14,768 nucleotides of DNA. Origin: CAZTYW01 sp964617695. GTDB taxonomy: Bacteria > Chloroflexota > Dehalococcoidia > UBA2247 > RBG-13-53-26. Location: contig CAZTYW010000051.1 in assembly GCA_964617695.1 (NCBI GenBank), forward strand, positions 1 to 14,768. The letters run 5' to 3'. Of the stretch, positions 1 to 8,432 are shown piece after piece (the stretch's first letter is position 1; every line of letters begins with the position of its first letter). Position numbers and translations under genes: made by a program. The notes beneath the pieces are model-generated. The model worked only from the letters and a program-made list of their open reading frames with translations. It was not told the origin of the DNA and did no database searches.

Positions 1-453
1 ATCAACGCCTTCCCGGGCTATTGGGACAATGCCAGGAGTGCAACTGAGCCAAGCGAGCTCTATGATTGCTACTACTGCGGGTACTGGCCGTGGTGGGGTG
101 AGGATGTGCCCTTCATCAATGACTTGACGGCAGCTACGCAGGAGTATCACCCCGGCGACGCATCACGGTTGAGAAGTTCGGGACCGATCACCGGGTGGGG
201 GATGGGTGTGTTTACGGCAGACGTGGTAAGTAGAGCAGTGGAAGCCGTCGGCGTCGAAAATGTAGATGGTGCTGCTCTTCGTCAGGCGCTGCTGGAAACC
301 GATATGACCGTTGAAGGTTTTGGCAATGACTGGCGATTTGCCGAGGGCGACCACTCCCTTTGCCGGACCATGAGGGTGTTCGAGTGGGACAGAGATGCCG
401 AGCAGTGGAAGCCGATCACCAGTGAGTGGATCACGCCTCTCTCGGCGCAATAG
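1..453 (+). CDS. ABC transporter substrate-binding protein, branched-chain amino acid type (C-terminal part)
   Basis: Open reading frame already open at base 1, ending TAG at 451-453; 150 residues are visible and the N-terminus lies outside the window. The pattern fits the C-terminal lobe of periplasmic-binding-protein family 6 (LivK-like). It has an aromatic-rich segment (DCYYCGYWPWWGED), then a helix VVSRAVEAVGVENVDGAALR resembling the 'A-x-E-x-aG...d...aL..aL' helix. After it come a GFGNDWRF strand, 'GDHSLCRTMRVFEW' and a closing 'W(K)PITSEW'. Such proteins capture a small ligand (amino acids, amides or short carboxylates) outside the membrane and deliver it to a LivHMGF-type permease. A GTG at 106 is internal and not the start. 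The only downstream neighbour is a terminator, so this is the last gene of its operon. The ligand cannot be told from this fragment. The family call is fairly likely, without a diagnostic motif. Confidence 0.6.
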   Translation: MNAFPGYWDNARSATEPSELYDCYYCGYWPWWGEDVPFINDLTAATQEYHPGDASRLRSSGPITGWGMGVFTADVVSRAVEAVGVENVDGAALRQALLETDMTVEGFGNDWRFAEGDHSLCRTMRVFEWDRDAEQWKPITSEWITPLSAQ

Positions 454-480
454 AGTGAGGTCAAGGTAAGCAAGAACGAA

Positions 481-515
481 GACCCGAGGGCTTGCCCCTC
501 GGGTCTTCTCTTTTT
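481..515 (+). terminator. Rho-independent terminator of the binding-protein operon
   Basis: Perfect 10-bp GC-rich stem (GACCCGAGGG at 481-490 with CCCTCGGGTC at 496-505), a 5-nt loop, then TTCTCTTTTT on the + strand. It lies 27 bases after the stop codon at 453. Confidence 0.9.
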
Positions 516-670
516 CAATGGTTCTGGCTGGGCAGGCCCGCCTGGAGGACTATCTGGGTCTTCGTGGGAGTGCGAACGAGTGCCAAGACTGTCCCGGTAG
601 TATTCTGCAGCATGATGGACTTTTGGGGTCAGAACGAGGTCGGCGACGGCGGTCGGTCCTGGACGGAACG

Positions 671-709
671 AAGCAAATGAAAACTCGAGGGGTATGAACC
701 CCTCGAGTT
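671..709 (-). terminator. Probable terminator of the thiolase/HMG-CoA-synthase-like operon
   Basis: Perfect 11-bp inverted repeat: 682-692 (AACTCGAGGGG) with 699-709, loop of 6. Read on the - strand the stem ends in GTT and runs into TTCATTTGCTT, an imperfect U tract. It lies about 55 bases past the stop of the gene ending at 765. The + strand side has no T run, so it serves the leftward operon. Between this hairpin and the + strand terminator (516-670) I see no gene. Confidence 0.7.
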
Positions 710-764
710 CTCGATTCACCCAAGGAAGACGGTTGTGCCGGGTTTCTATTCCCCGCCTGCCTCC

Positions 765-1787
765 CTAGTACGGAACACGCGTCAGATTCCCGGTGAGCCT
801 CAGGTAAGTTGGATAGTCGAAGTAAGATTTTCTCTCGATGTACTTCTGCAAAGTCCTGGTGCGGCCCTTCTTTGCCTCTATCTTGTCGCCGACAAGGATA
901 CTGAGAGCAGTGGCGCTTCCCGAGCCGTAAGAGCCCACGAGTACCCTCTGTCCGGCCTTGGCGTTGTCCAGCAACCCGGCCAGGCACACGTATGTGGAGC
1001 ATCCTCCGAGGTCACCGACTGCCGGGGTAATGTCGGGGAAAAGCTTGTCGGGCTTCATGCCCAGGCCCCTGGCAGCCAGAGCCGGCACTCTTCCGTCGGC
1101 CTGGTAGAACACCGCATTGCTGAAATCATCCGGCGTTTTCTTCAGCTTGGCCATCAGGCCTTTGGCTGCTTCGACGATGTGCTTCTGATACCCGAACTCG
1201 CGGGCGAACCTGTAGTCAAAGTAGTTTGTGACCCAGGAATCTTTCGTGGCGCGCCAGCGGTCGTAGAATAGGGTCTGATAGCTGTTCACGCCTTCTATCT
1301 CGGCGATGGTGTCCTTGGTGCCAATGACCATGGCTACCGCGGCAGCGCCGAAGTTGACCTCGCCCTCTGATCCGGGGCCAACCGCCCTGTTCTCGGTGCC
1401 GACTACGATGCCGCATTCTATCCTCTTGGCGGCGATGGCATCCAGACATGCCACGAGAGCGTTGGAGACCGCATTGATGGAGCCGCAGCAGTCCAGCACA
1501 GGGGCCTCGGGGGCCAGGTTCAGTGTCTCGGCCAGAATCGGTGAGAGGTGCTGCTCTAGATAAGGTGTGGAAGCCGTACCGAGGAAGAGGGCGCCAATTG
1601 TGTTGGGGTCGACGCCGGAATGCTTGATGGCGTTGTCCATGGCCTCCGCAGCCATGCTTATGATATCTTCATCCCAGCCGCAGATCGCCTTCTCACCCAT
1701 CCCAAAACCACCCCAGGGCATGGCCGCGTCTGCCTGCTTGAGTCTGTATTGCGGTATGTATACCCCGTAACCTATGATTCCTGCCAT
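765..1787 (-). CDS. HMG-CoA synthase-like / 3-ketoacyl synthase III-family thiolase-fold enzyme
   Basis: Protein of 340 aa, close to archaeal-type HMG-CoA synthases (about 350). ATG start preceded by GAAGGAGG with good spacing, 20 bases after the thiolase stop. Visible landmarks are CGWDEDIISMA (residues 36-46, matching the conserved Glu-Asp of the family), VLDCCGSINAVSNAL (97-111, nucleophile Cys100 or Cys101) and GSYGSGSATALSIL near residue 285, resembling the glycine-rich closing motif. The family joins acetyl-CoA to acetoacetyl-CoA to give HMG-CoA. Oddity: where archaeal enzymes read FHQPxGKxP with the catalytic His, this one reads FYQADGRVP (Tyr228), and the 'YSGSS' region reads GDLGGCSTYV. 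It may therefore act on another acyl-CoA or be a degenerate partner. Third gene of the DUF35-thiolase-synthase operon. Cytosolic. The fold is confident; the exact reaction is not. Confidence 0.8.
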   Translation of the reverse strand: MAGIIGYGVYIPQYRLKQADAAMPWGGFGMGEKAICGWDEDIISMAAEAMDNAIKHSGVDPNTIGALFLGTASTPYLEQHLSPILAETLNLAPEAPVLDCCGSINAVSNALVACLDAIAAKRIECGIVVGTENRAVGPGSEGEVNFGAAAVAMVIGTKDTIAEIEGVNSYQTLFYDRWRATKDSWVTNYFDYRFAREFGYQKHIVEAAKGLMAKLKKTPDDFSNAVFYQADGRVPALAARGLGMKPDKLFPDITPAVGDLGGCSTYVCLAGLLDNAKAGQRVLVGSYGSGSATALSILVGDKIEAKKGRTRTLQKYIERKSYFDYPTYLRLTGNLTRVPY

Positions 1788-1807
1788 TATTGCCTCCTTC
1801 GCCTTGA

Positions 1808-3010
1808 TTACGGCTCGCGGCCGATTATGTTGATCGAGGAAACGCCGAATCCGCCCCCACCCACGTTGTGGCTCAGGGCGATGCCTTTCTTGAGCTCGAC
1901 CTGCCTCTCGGCCCCGATCTCCTCACGGAGTTGCCAGAAGTTCTCGCAGATCTGACCCAGGCCGGTGGCGGCTATCGGGTGACCGTGCGCTTTCAGCCCG
2001 CCGCTGGGGTTAATGGGCTTTGCGCCGTCGCGGTTCCAATGGCCTTCCTTGAGCAGTCCCGCCGCCTCACCCTTCTTGCAGAACCCGATGTCCTCGATGT
2101 TCAGCAACTCGGTGTTGGTGAAGCAGTCGTGTACTTCGGCCAGGTCAATCTCGTCGGGAGTGATGCCCGCCATTTCCGTGGCCTGCTTGGCCGCCCTGAC
2201 GGTGGCGAGCATCTCAATGAAGTTGTGCTTGTCCCACATGTCCACGTAGTCTACGCCCGTGGCGGTTCCCAACACGTAGACGGGCTTGTCAGTGTACTTC
2301 TTGGCCAGATCGGCACGGCAGACTATGGCGCAAGCGGCGCCATCCGTCTGCGGACAGCAGTCAAGCAGGTGAAGAGGCCAGCATATGACGGGGCTGTTGA
2401 GGACGCGCTCAATACTCACCTCAAACCTGTATTCTGCGTATGGACAGGCCACGCCATTGTGGTGGTTCTTTACTGCCACCCTGGCGAAGTCCTCCATGGT
2501 GCAACCGAGTTCGTGCATCTGCCTGGTTGCGTAGAGCGCCTGGAGGACCGGTCCCCCCATTCCCAGCATCCATGAAGGATGCAGACCGAGGATGCCACCA
2601 CCACCGCCACCGGCGGCAACCAGGGACTCCATGCCAGGCTTGTCCCTCATCTTCTCGGCGCCAAGAGCCAGACACACATCATAAGCGCCGGAGGCTACGC
2701 CCAGAACGGCATTCCTGAAAGTATCGTTTCCGGTGGGACAGCCGTTCTCAAGCCTGCTGATGGGAATATTACGGAGTCCCAATTTCGAGCCCAGTGACGC
2801 ACCGGCCAGAGCACCCTGACCGATCATGCCGCCTCCGCTCCACTGTCCGAACCAGGCCGCTTTGATATCCTTCGGGTCAAACCCCTTGTCAATGCTCTTC
2901 ACGCAGTTCATGAAAGCTTCCTGAACCATGTCATTGAAGCTCTTCTCAAACAACTCCCCGAAGGGGATCATACCGACCCCTATGATGGCGACTTTGCCTC
3001 TCAAGCTCAT
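1808..3010 (-). CDS. SCP-x-type thiolase (acetyl-CoA acetyltransferase family)
   Basis: Protein of 400 aa, the usual length of the lipid-transfer (SCP2/SCP-x) thiolase group. Active-site features are in order: nucleophilic Cys91 in LENGCPTGND, His294 in EVHDCFTNTELL, and His344 in GGLKAHGHPIAATG. The C-terminal motif reads SHNVGGGG, where classical thiolases carry a second catalytic Cys (CxG). The HN-x-GG form is normal for the SCP-x group. The expected chemistry is Claisen condensation of two acetyl-CoA, or the reverse thiolysis of a 3-ketoacyl-CoA. The start ATG at 3010 is one base after the DUF35 stop, with GAGGAGG inside the end of that gene, indicating tight translational coupling. With its neighbours it matches the archaeal thiolase/DUF35/HMG-CoA-synthase assembly, where the intermediate is passed between enzymes. 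The physiological substrate here is inferred, not visible. Confidence 0.88.
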   Translation of the reverse strand: MSLRGKVAIIGVGMIPFGELFEKSFNDMVQEAFMNCVKSIDKGFDPKDIKAAWFGQWSGGGMIGQGALAGASLGSKLGLRNIPISRLENGCPTGNDTFRNAVLGVASGAYDVCLALGAEKMRDKPGMESLVAAGGGGGGILGLHPSWMLGMGGPVLQALYATRQMHELGCTMEDFARVAVKNHHNGVACPYAEYRFEVSIERVLNSPVICWPLHLLDCCPQTDGAACAIVCRADLAKKYTDKPVYVLGTATGVDYVDMWDKHNFIEMLATVRAAKQATEMAGITPDEIDLAEVHDCFTNTELLNIEDIGFCKKGEAAGLLKEGHWNRDGAKPINPSGGLKAHGHPIAATGLGQICENFWQLREEIGAERQVELKKGIALSHNVGGGGFGVSSINIIGREP

Positions 3011-3011
3011 C

Positions 3012-3416
3012 TTAGCCCTCCTCTACCAGTCTGAACTTGTAGCCGTATATGTCGAGCCCTCTGTCCCTCATGACTTTCCTCAGCACCATCTCGACCCTGG
3101 TGCCGATCTTGACCTCCTCGGGGTTGGCTACTTCGGTAAGCAGGCCTTGATATTTGCCGCCGCCATCCAGGTCCACGATGACGTTAACGATGGGTGGTTC
3201 GAGACTGGGAGGTGGTGTCCAGTTGATGCAGAAGGTATGCACGGTTCCCGTCTTGGGGAGTTGATACTCCTCGACGTTGAAGCTACCGCATGATGGGCAG
3301 ATCCTCGTTCGCGGGTAGGTGATGTGGCCGCAGTCTGGACACTTGGCGCCGGCAAGTCGGTAGACGTCGGCGTTCAGCCTCCAGAACATCGGCGATGCTG
3401 GTGCTGGCTGTGTCAT
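3012..3416 (-). CDS. DUF35 zinc-ribbon/OB-fold protein (acyl-CoA-associated)
   Basis: Protein of 134 aa. An N-terminal rubredoxin-like zinc ribbon has two CxxC knuckles (Cys26/Cys29 and Cys40/Cys43: AKCPDCG...RICPSCG). An OB-fold follows, with TGTVHTFCINW, VNVIVDLDGGG and a VKIGTRVEMVL strand. The reading frame stays open further upstream, but the start is set at ATG 3416 because GGAGG (3428-3424) sits at ideal distance and the upstream extension has no family character. DUF35 proteins bridge a thiolase and an HMG-CoA synthase in archaea and bind CoA in the shared tunnel. They are not enzymes alone. First gene of the operon, with a promoter-like site about 140 bases upstream and overlapping spacing with the thiolase. 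Confidence 0.88.
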   Translation of the reverse strand: MTQPAPASPMFWRLNADVYRLAGAKCPDCGHITYPRTRICPSCGSFNVEEYQLPKTGTVHTFCINWTPPPSLEPPIVNVIVDLDGGGKYQGLLTEVANPEEVKIGTRVEMVLRKVMRDRGLDIYGYKFRLVEEG

Positions 3417-3552
3417 TAAGATACCTCCTTTGGCTGTGTTACTGCGTGAGACTTGAACTGGCGCGCAATCTCCTGCCAATGTTCGTGTCTGGGTGTGCCC
3501 TGTGATACCCCTTTTCTGACACCGGCGGCCAATTCAGCGCCAACTCGCGTTT

Positions 3553-3582
3553 AGTATAGAAGAGGCTGTTTCCGAGTGTCAA
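3553..3582 (-). promoter_or_regulatory. Sigma70-type promoter of the DUF35-thiolase-synthase operon
   Basis: On the - strand a perfect -35 TTGACA (3582-3577) is followed by an 18-bp spacer and TATACT (3558-3553, five of six matches). The predicted start is near 3546, giving a leader of about 130 bases. It lies in the gap just after folC, so the three-gene operon can be expressed apart from the folC unit. Confidence 0.7.
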
Positions 3583-3595
3583 ATTGAGCCGGCCG

Positions 3596-4939
3596 TCACT
3601 GCGATGTGGACGGCGGCCCTCCGAAGTACTCCATTGCCTCAGCGACAATGAACAGAGACCCCGTAGCGCAGATGAGGTCTCCCGGCTTTGCTCTGGCCAG
3701 AGCCGTAGCTATGGCTGAAGCCGTGTCTTCTGCCACTTCCGGATTCGTGCCCCACCTTGAGAACTCGGCCGCCAGGGCGGTTGCCGGTGCCCCACGGGGA
3801 TGGCCGGAGCGGGTCACGATGACCTTCCCGGAGATTGGGGACAGCTCGGCGACGATGCCGGCGATGTTCTTGTCCTGAGAAACACCGATGATCAGGATGG
3901 CGTCCTCAAAGTCGAAGTAGTGCTCCAGGGACCTCCTCAACATTGCAGCGGATTCGGCGTTGTGTGCGCCGTCCACGACAAACAGCGGACTGCGCTGCAT
4001 GATCTGGAGACGGCCCGGCCAGCAGACCCGGGACATGCCGGCGGCAATGTCCTCCGAAGAAACGCTGGCGCCTGAAGCGCCCAGGACTTCCAGACAGGCC
4101 ACGGCCACCGCGGCGTTTTCCAACTGGTGCTCACCGAGCAGCGGGACCGTCAGGTTGTACTCGCCCCTGGTCCCCTTGATACGGAAAGACTGACCCGAGT
4201 CGCCGAATTGGCCTGCACGCCAGGTGATGTCCTTGCCCACCATAATCAGCCTCGCCCGTTTCTGCTGGCAGACTTCTTCAATAACCGCCGTTGCCTCGGG
4301 TGGCTGTGGGGCACAGACTACCGCCACGCCCGGTTTGATGATGCCTGCCTTCTCTCTGGCAATCTGGGCCAGGCTGTCGCCCAGGACCTCGGTGTGGTCC
4401 ATGCTGATGGAGGCGATGGCGCATACCTCCGGCTTCACCACGTTGGTGGCGTCCAGGCGGCCTCCAAGCCCCACCTCCATTACCTGGAAATCGGCGCCCC
4501 TGTCCTTGAAGTAGGCAAAGGCCAGGGCGGTGAGTATCTCGAAGGTGGTCAACTCTCCCAGTTCGCCGAGGCGGTTCACAGCTTCAATCTCGGGTTTGAG
4601 CCTCTGGACCAGAGTGGCGAAGTCAGGCTCCGAAATGGGCTCGTTGTCCACCTGCAGCCTTTCCGTTATGGAGAGCAAGTGGGGGGAGGTGTACAGGCCT
4701 GTCCTGTAACCGGAGGCGGTCAGCACGCTGGCAATCATGGCCGCGGTGCTGCCTTTCCCTTTGGTACCGGCGATGTGGACCGATCTGGCCGCCAGGTGCG
4801 GCTGTCCCAGCCTTTCGAGCAGGGCCTCGACGCGGGTCAGATCGAAAACTACGGCCGAGCGGGACAGCCTTTCGTAGTCGGCGAAGCTGAGGACATAGTC
4901 GACAGCGGCCTGGAACTCCTTCCGCCTCAGCTCTGCCAT
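3596..4939 (-). CDS. folC: Bifunctional folylpolyglutamate synthase / dihydrofolate synthase
   Basis: Protein of 447 aa, normal for FolC. It adds L-glutamate to dihydropteroate or to folates with ATP, in the cytosol. Landmarks: P-loop GTKGKGST (58-65), LYTSPHL (83-89), EVGLGGRLDATN (155-166), SMDHTEVLG (179-187) and REKAGIIKPG (195-204, with the lysine that is carbamylated in the family). After these come GEHQLENA (269-276), WPGRLQ (307-312) and DGAHN (323-327) of the C-terminal Mur-ligase-like domain. Nothing essential is missing. Its ATG lies inside the 3' end of the amidohydrolase gene (13-base overlap), so it is the third gene of the mnmG-amidohydrolase-folC unit. Whether it has both activities or only the polyglutamylating one cannot be seen; no folP or other folate gene is nearby. 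Confidence 0.96.
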   Translation of the reverse strand: MAELRRKEFQAAVDYVLSFADYERLSRSAVVFDLTRVEALLERLGQPHLAARSVHIAGTKGKGSTAAMIASVLTASGYRTGLYTSPHLLSITERLQVDNEPISEPDFATLVQRLKPEIEAVNRLGELGELTTFEILTALAFAYFKDRGADFQVMEVGLGGRLDATNVVKPEVCAIASISMDHTEVLGDSLAQIAREKAGIIKPGVAVVCAPQPPEATAVIEEVCQQKRARLIMVGKDITWRAGQFGDSGQSFRIKGTRGEYNLTVPLLGEHQLENAAVAVACLEVLGASGASVSSEDIAAGMSRVCWPGRLQIMQRSPLFVVDGAHNAESAAMLRRSLEHYFDFEDAILIIGVSQDKNIAGIVAELSPISGKVIVTRSGHPRGAPATALAAEFSRWGTNPEVAEDTASAIATALARAKPGDLICATGSLFIVAEAMEYFGGPPSTSQ

Positions 4940-6477
4940 ACAATGTTCCCGTCGATGACGGTCATGGTCACCCGAATATCTTTGATCCTGTCCTCGGCTG
5001 TTTCCAGGGGGTCATCGCTGAGCACCGCCAGGTCGGCAACCTTGCCGGGGGCGATGCATCCCTTTGACGCCTCTTCGAAGGCGGCAGAGGCGGCACCAAG
5101 CGTGTACATCTCGAGCGCTTCCGGCTTCGAGACACGTTCCTGGAGCAGCACGCTCTGTCCCGTCTCGGCCAGCCTGGTTACGGCGGCATAGATGCCGACC
5201 AGAGGGTTGACCGGCACCACTGGTGCATCCGAGCCGGCAGCTACTCTCAGGCCATTTCTGAGCAGGGAGCCGATTGGGTAGAGCGACTTCAGATCAGCAG
5301 GCGGCACAGTGGCCAGGTACCGCTCCCCGCTGTAGTAAATGAATGCTGGCTGGGTGACTACCACAGCCCGGATACTCCTGAGTTGCTGGATAAGATGGCC
5401 CGGGCAGACTGAGCAATGCTCGACGCGGTGGCGGTGATCGGTTCTCGGGGCCTGCTTCGTAGCGTACTCCAGGGCGGCGACCGCCGCCTCAACCTCGTTT
5501 TCATCAACGGCATGGATAGCGACCTGGAAGCCGGCTTGCTGCGCCTTGCGGACGAGTTGTTCCAGCTCGTCTTGTGGCGGGACCAGGCGTCCGCTGGCTG
5601 TACTGAGCACGATCTTGACCGCGCCGAGTCGCACGCCGCTGCCGAGGTCACTGCCGGTGCACAGCGCCTTCTCGGCAAAGGCGTCAATCTCGTCGACCCC
5701 AATCATCATCGTCACCCTCGGGGATAGCGTCTGGCCCTGCTTGAGCCTTTGCAGCGTCCGCAACCGGCCCGGGCTGTCGCTCCAGGTAGCGTCCTGAACG
5801 GAAGTGATGCCGTGGCGGAGGAACTGTTCATTGGCCAGTCTGACGCCCTGCACGAGTTCATGCTCATCCAGAGGCGGCATCAGCTTCTCCACATAGGGAT
5901 TCATCTCGAACAGGATTCCGTTGGGCTCACCGGTGGCCAGGTCTCTGTGAATCATGCCGCCGGGCGGCTCGGGGCTCTCTGCACATATGCCGAGAGTCTT
6001 CAGAGCCATGCTGTTCAGCACGCAGGCGTGTCCGGAGCGGTGGGTCAGCTTGACCGGGTGGTCGGACGTGGCTTTGTCCAGGTCCCAGCGGTTGGGGTGC
6101 CGCTTCTCAGCCAGGTAGAACTCGTTGTAGCCGGTTGCCCTTATCCATTGCCCTTTCGACGTATGTTCGGCCCTGTGCCGGACGCGGTCCTGGAGCTCGC
6201 CGATGCTGCTCACCGCGGCAGGTCTGCAGTCGACGCTGAGCAGGCTGGCAGCGAAGGCAATGGGATGGCAGTGGGCATCATGGAAGCCGGGGACTATGGC
6301 ATTGCCGTGGCAGTCGGTGATCTGGGTATGGGGTGCGGCCAGGCGACCGACCTCATCATCGCTGCCGACTTCCAGAATATGGCTGCCTTCTATTGCTACG
6401 GCCGCTGCTGCCGGCTTTGCCCTGTCGAGGGTTATCACCCTGGCATTGCGCAGTATGAGGTCTGCGGATGGGCTCAA
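4927..6477 (-). CDS. Amidohydrolase family 3 protein (YtcJ-like metal-dependent hydrolase)
   Basis: Protein of 516 aa. The N-terminal beta-sandwich piece (ADLILRNARVITLD) and C-terminal piece (GKVADLAVLSDDPL) flank a TIM-barrel hydrolase. Metal-binding features: GFHDAHCHP (His69-x-His71), Lys288 in VKIVLS (candidate carboxylated lysine), His322 in AIHAVDE, His354 in HRVEHC and Asp417 in GSDAPV. This is the layout of the amidohydrolase_3/YtcJ group, which acts on N-acyl amides, formamides or related C-N bonds. The substrate is unknown and cannot be read from sequence. The start ATG overlaps the mnmG stop in an ATGA, and its own end overlaps folC, so all three are translationally coupled although no shared pathway is obvious. 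No signal peptide, so probably cytosolic. Confidence 0.88.
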   Translation of the reverse strand: MSPSADLILRNARVITLDRAKPAAAAVAIEGSHILEVGSDDEVGRLAAPHTQITDCHGNAIVPGFHDAHCHPIAFAASLLSVDCRPAAVSSIGELQDRVRHRAEHTSKGQWIRATGYNEFYLAEKRHPNRWDLDKATSDHPVKLTHRSGHACVLNSMALKTLGICAESPEPPGGMIHRDLATGEPNGILFEMNPYVEKLMPPLDEHELVQGVRLANEQFLRHGITSVQDATWSDSPGRLRTLQRLKQGQTLSPRVTMMIGVDEIDAFAEKALCTGSDLGSGVRLGAVKIVLSTASGRLVPPQDELEQLVRKAQQAGFQVAIHAVDENEVEAAVAALEYATKQAPRTDHRHRVEHCSVCPGHLIQQLRSIRAVVVTQPAFIYYSGERYLATVPPADLKSLYPIGSLLRNGLRVAAGSDAPVVPVNPLVGIYAAVTRLAETGQSVLLQERVSKPEALEMYTLGAASAAFEEASKGCIAPGKVADLAVLSDDPLETAEDRIKDIRVTMTVIDGNIVWQS

Positions 6478-8390
6478 CGTATCCGCCTCGCCCTCTCCAC
6501 GTGTACCATGAGCACGGCCATGTCCGCCGGGGTGACGCCGTCAATGCGGGAGGCCTGTCCCAGGGTAGCGGGGCGAAACCTGGTCAGCTTCTGACAGGCT
6601 TCGAATCGCAGTCCCGCCAGGTTCTCGTAGTCGATGTCCGGGGGCAGGTGCCACGCCTCCAGACGGTGCATCCGCTCCACCTGCTTACTCTGCCTCTCGA
6701 TGTAGCCCGCGTACTTCACTTCGATGTCGACCTGTTCTGCGACCTCCGGCCCCAGTCCGGTTGATCCCAGCCCCAGGGAAAGAAGGGTGTGGTAGCTGAC
6801 TTCAGGACGCCGCAGGAATTCGATGCCGCTCACGCTGCCGTTTCCGTCATCCGGCGTGAAGAACCTCCTGCTGAGGCGGGCTATCTCTGTGGCGACTGCG
6901 TCCCTCTTGGCCTCGACTTGCTCGTAGCGGGCCGTGTCTACCAGACCCAGTTGGTAACCGATGGGCGTTAGCCTTAGATCGGCGTTGTCCTGGCGCAGCA
7001 GAAGGCGGTATTCGGCGCGAGACGTGAGCAGCCGGTAGGGCTCGCTGAGCTCGCGGGTTACCAGGTCGTCGATCATCACCCCGATATATGACTGGTCACG
7101 GCGCAGGATCAGAGCGGGCCTGCCCGTGGCGAAGTTGGCTGCGTTGATGCCCGCCATCAGTCCCTGGCCTGCCGCCTCTTCGTAGCCGGTGGTGCCGTTT
7201 ATCTGGCCGGCCAGGAACAGCCCGGGGACGAGCTTGGATTCGAGAGAGGCCGTGGTCTGGGACGGTGGCACGTAGTCGTATTCTATGGCGTAGCCTGCCC
7301 TGAATATCTCCACCTTGTCCAGGGCCGGGATCGAGCGCAGCATGGCCAGTTGCACGTCCTCGGGCAGGCTGGTGTTTCCGCCCTGGACGTAGACCTCACC
7401 GGTCTCCCAGCCTTCCGGCTCAAGGAAAAGGGGATGCGCCGTCTTGTCGGCGAATTTCACGATCTTGTCTTCGATGGACGGGCAGTAGCGGGGGCCGATT
7501 CCCTGGATCGACCCGTTGAACAGGGGTGCGCGGTGCAGGTTGGAACGGATGATCTGGTGCGTTCCGGGGTTGGTGTAGACCAGGTAGCAGGGGAGCTGAG
7601 GACGCCAGTCCGTCTGGGTGCCCAGCGGGTAGACGGGGTTGGGAGGGGGGAAACTTGCCCCGTTCGCGGTGTCTGGTGCAAAGCTGAAGAAGAGCGGCGT
7701 GTCGCTGCCTGGCTGGAGGATGGTCTGGCTGAAGTCGATGGTCCTGGCGTCCAGGCGGGCGGGGGTACCCGTCTTCAGCCGTCCCAGTCTGAACCCGAGG
7801 CGGCGCAAGCTGTCGGACAGCTTGACGGCGGCGAACTCGCCTGCTCTGCCGGCCTGGTAGCTGGTGTCACCAACGATGATGCGCCCTGCCAGTGAGGTGC
7901 CGGTGGTCAGCACCACGGCCTTCCCGTTGTAGGTGTGGATCGAGTTGGTTCTTATGGTGAGGCCGGGCTGCTCTGCGGCTTCGGCTCCTGCTTCCGCTTT
8001 GCACGGGCTTATCTCCTCGACCAGGGCCTGCTTCAGGTCGAGGTTTGGCTGGCGTTCCAGCGTGTGTTTCATGGACAGGCTGTAACGCTTCTTGTCGGCC
8101 TGAGCCCGCAGCGCCTGGACTGCCGGCCCTTTGCCCGTGTTGAGCATCCTTATCTGGATGAAGGTGCGGTCGATGTTCCTGGCCATCTCGCCGCCCAGGG
8201 CGTCGATCTCGCGTACCACCTGTCCCTTGGCCGGCCCGCCTATGGAGGGGTTGCACGGCATCAGGGCTACGTTGTCCATGTTCATGGTCAGTAGCAGCGT
8301 CCTGCAGCCGAGGCGGGCTGCCGCCAGGGCTGCTTCACAGCCTGCGTGGCCGGCTCCGACAACGATTACGTCGTACATTTCAGGTCTCAT
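6474..8390 (-). CDS. mnmG: tRNA uridine-5-carboxymethylaminomethyl modification enzyme MnmG (GidA)
   Basis: Protein of 638 aa, full family length. With MnmE it makes the (carboxymethyl)aminomethyl group on U34 of several tRNAs, using FAD, NADH and a folate one-carbon donor. Visible: FAD Rossmann motif VIVVGAGHAGCEAALAAARLG (from residue 8; GAGHAG at 12-17), CNPSIGGPAKG (46-56), MLNTGKGPAVQALRAQADK, the PARLDART segment, and a YDYVPPSQ..LE stretch. The helical C-terminal tail GVTPADMAVLMVHVERAR is the part that meets MnmE and tRNA. Start taken as ATG 8390 (MRPEMYDV); ATG 8378 (MYDV) is equally typical of the family and neither has a strong Shine-Dalgarno. The gene diverges from the tRNA on its right. 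No mnmE is in view. Confidence 0.96.
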   Translation of the reverse strand: MRPEMYDVIVVGAGHAGCEAALAAARLGCRTLLLTMNMDNVALMPCNPSIGGPAKGQVVREIDALGGEMARNIDRTFIQIRMLNTGKGPAVQALRAQADKKRYSLSMKHTLERQPNLDLKQALVEEISPCKAEAGAEAAEQPGLTIRTNSIHTYNGKAVVLTTGTSLAGRIIVGDTSYQAGRAGEFAAVKLSDSLRRLGFRLGRLKTGTPARLDARTIDFSQTILQPGSDTPLFFSFAPDTANGASFPPPNPVYPLGTQTDWRPQLPCYLVYTNPGTHQIIRSNLHRAPLFNGSIQGIGPRYCPSIEDKIVKFADKTAHPLFLEPEGWETGEVYVQGGNTSLPEDVQLAMLRSIPALDKVEIFRAGYAIEYDYVPPSQTTASLESKLVPGLFLAGQINGTTGYEEAAGQGLMAGINAANFATGRPALILRRDQSYIGVMIDDLVTRELSEPYRLLTSRAEYRLLLRQDNADLRLTPIGYQLGLVDTARYEQVEAKRDAVATEIARLSRRFFTPDDGNGSVSGIEFLRRPEVSYHTLLSLGLGSTGLGPEVAEQVDIEVKYAGYIERQSKQVERMHRLEAWHLPPDIDYENLAGLRFEACQKLTRFRPATLGQASRIDGVTPADMAVLMVHVERARRIR

Positions 8391-8432
8391 TTTACTACAG
8401 AGTTTTGGGCTCAGGACAGGATGGCTGCAGGT

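Noticed and set aside
492..680. Small + strand frame between the two terminators
   Set aside because: It begins inside the terminator stem and lacks a ribosome site; no conserved features.
735..1271. Long + strand open frame opposite the HMG-CoA-synthase-like gene (and similar antisense frames at 1868-2575, 4127-5191, 5749-6594 and 7350-7895)
   Set aside because: They are antisense to genes with clear family motifs, have no ribosome sites and no protein-like composition; high-GC codons leave such frames open by chance.
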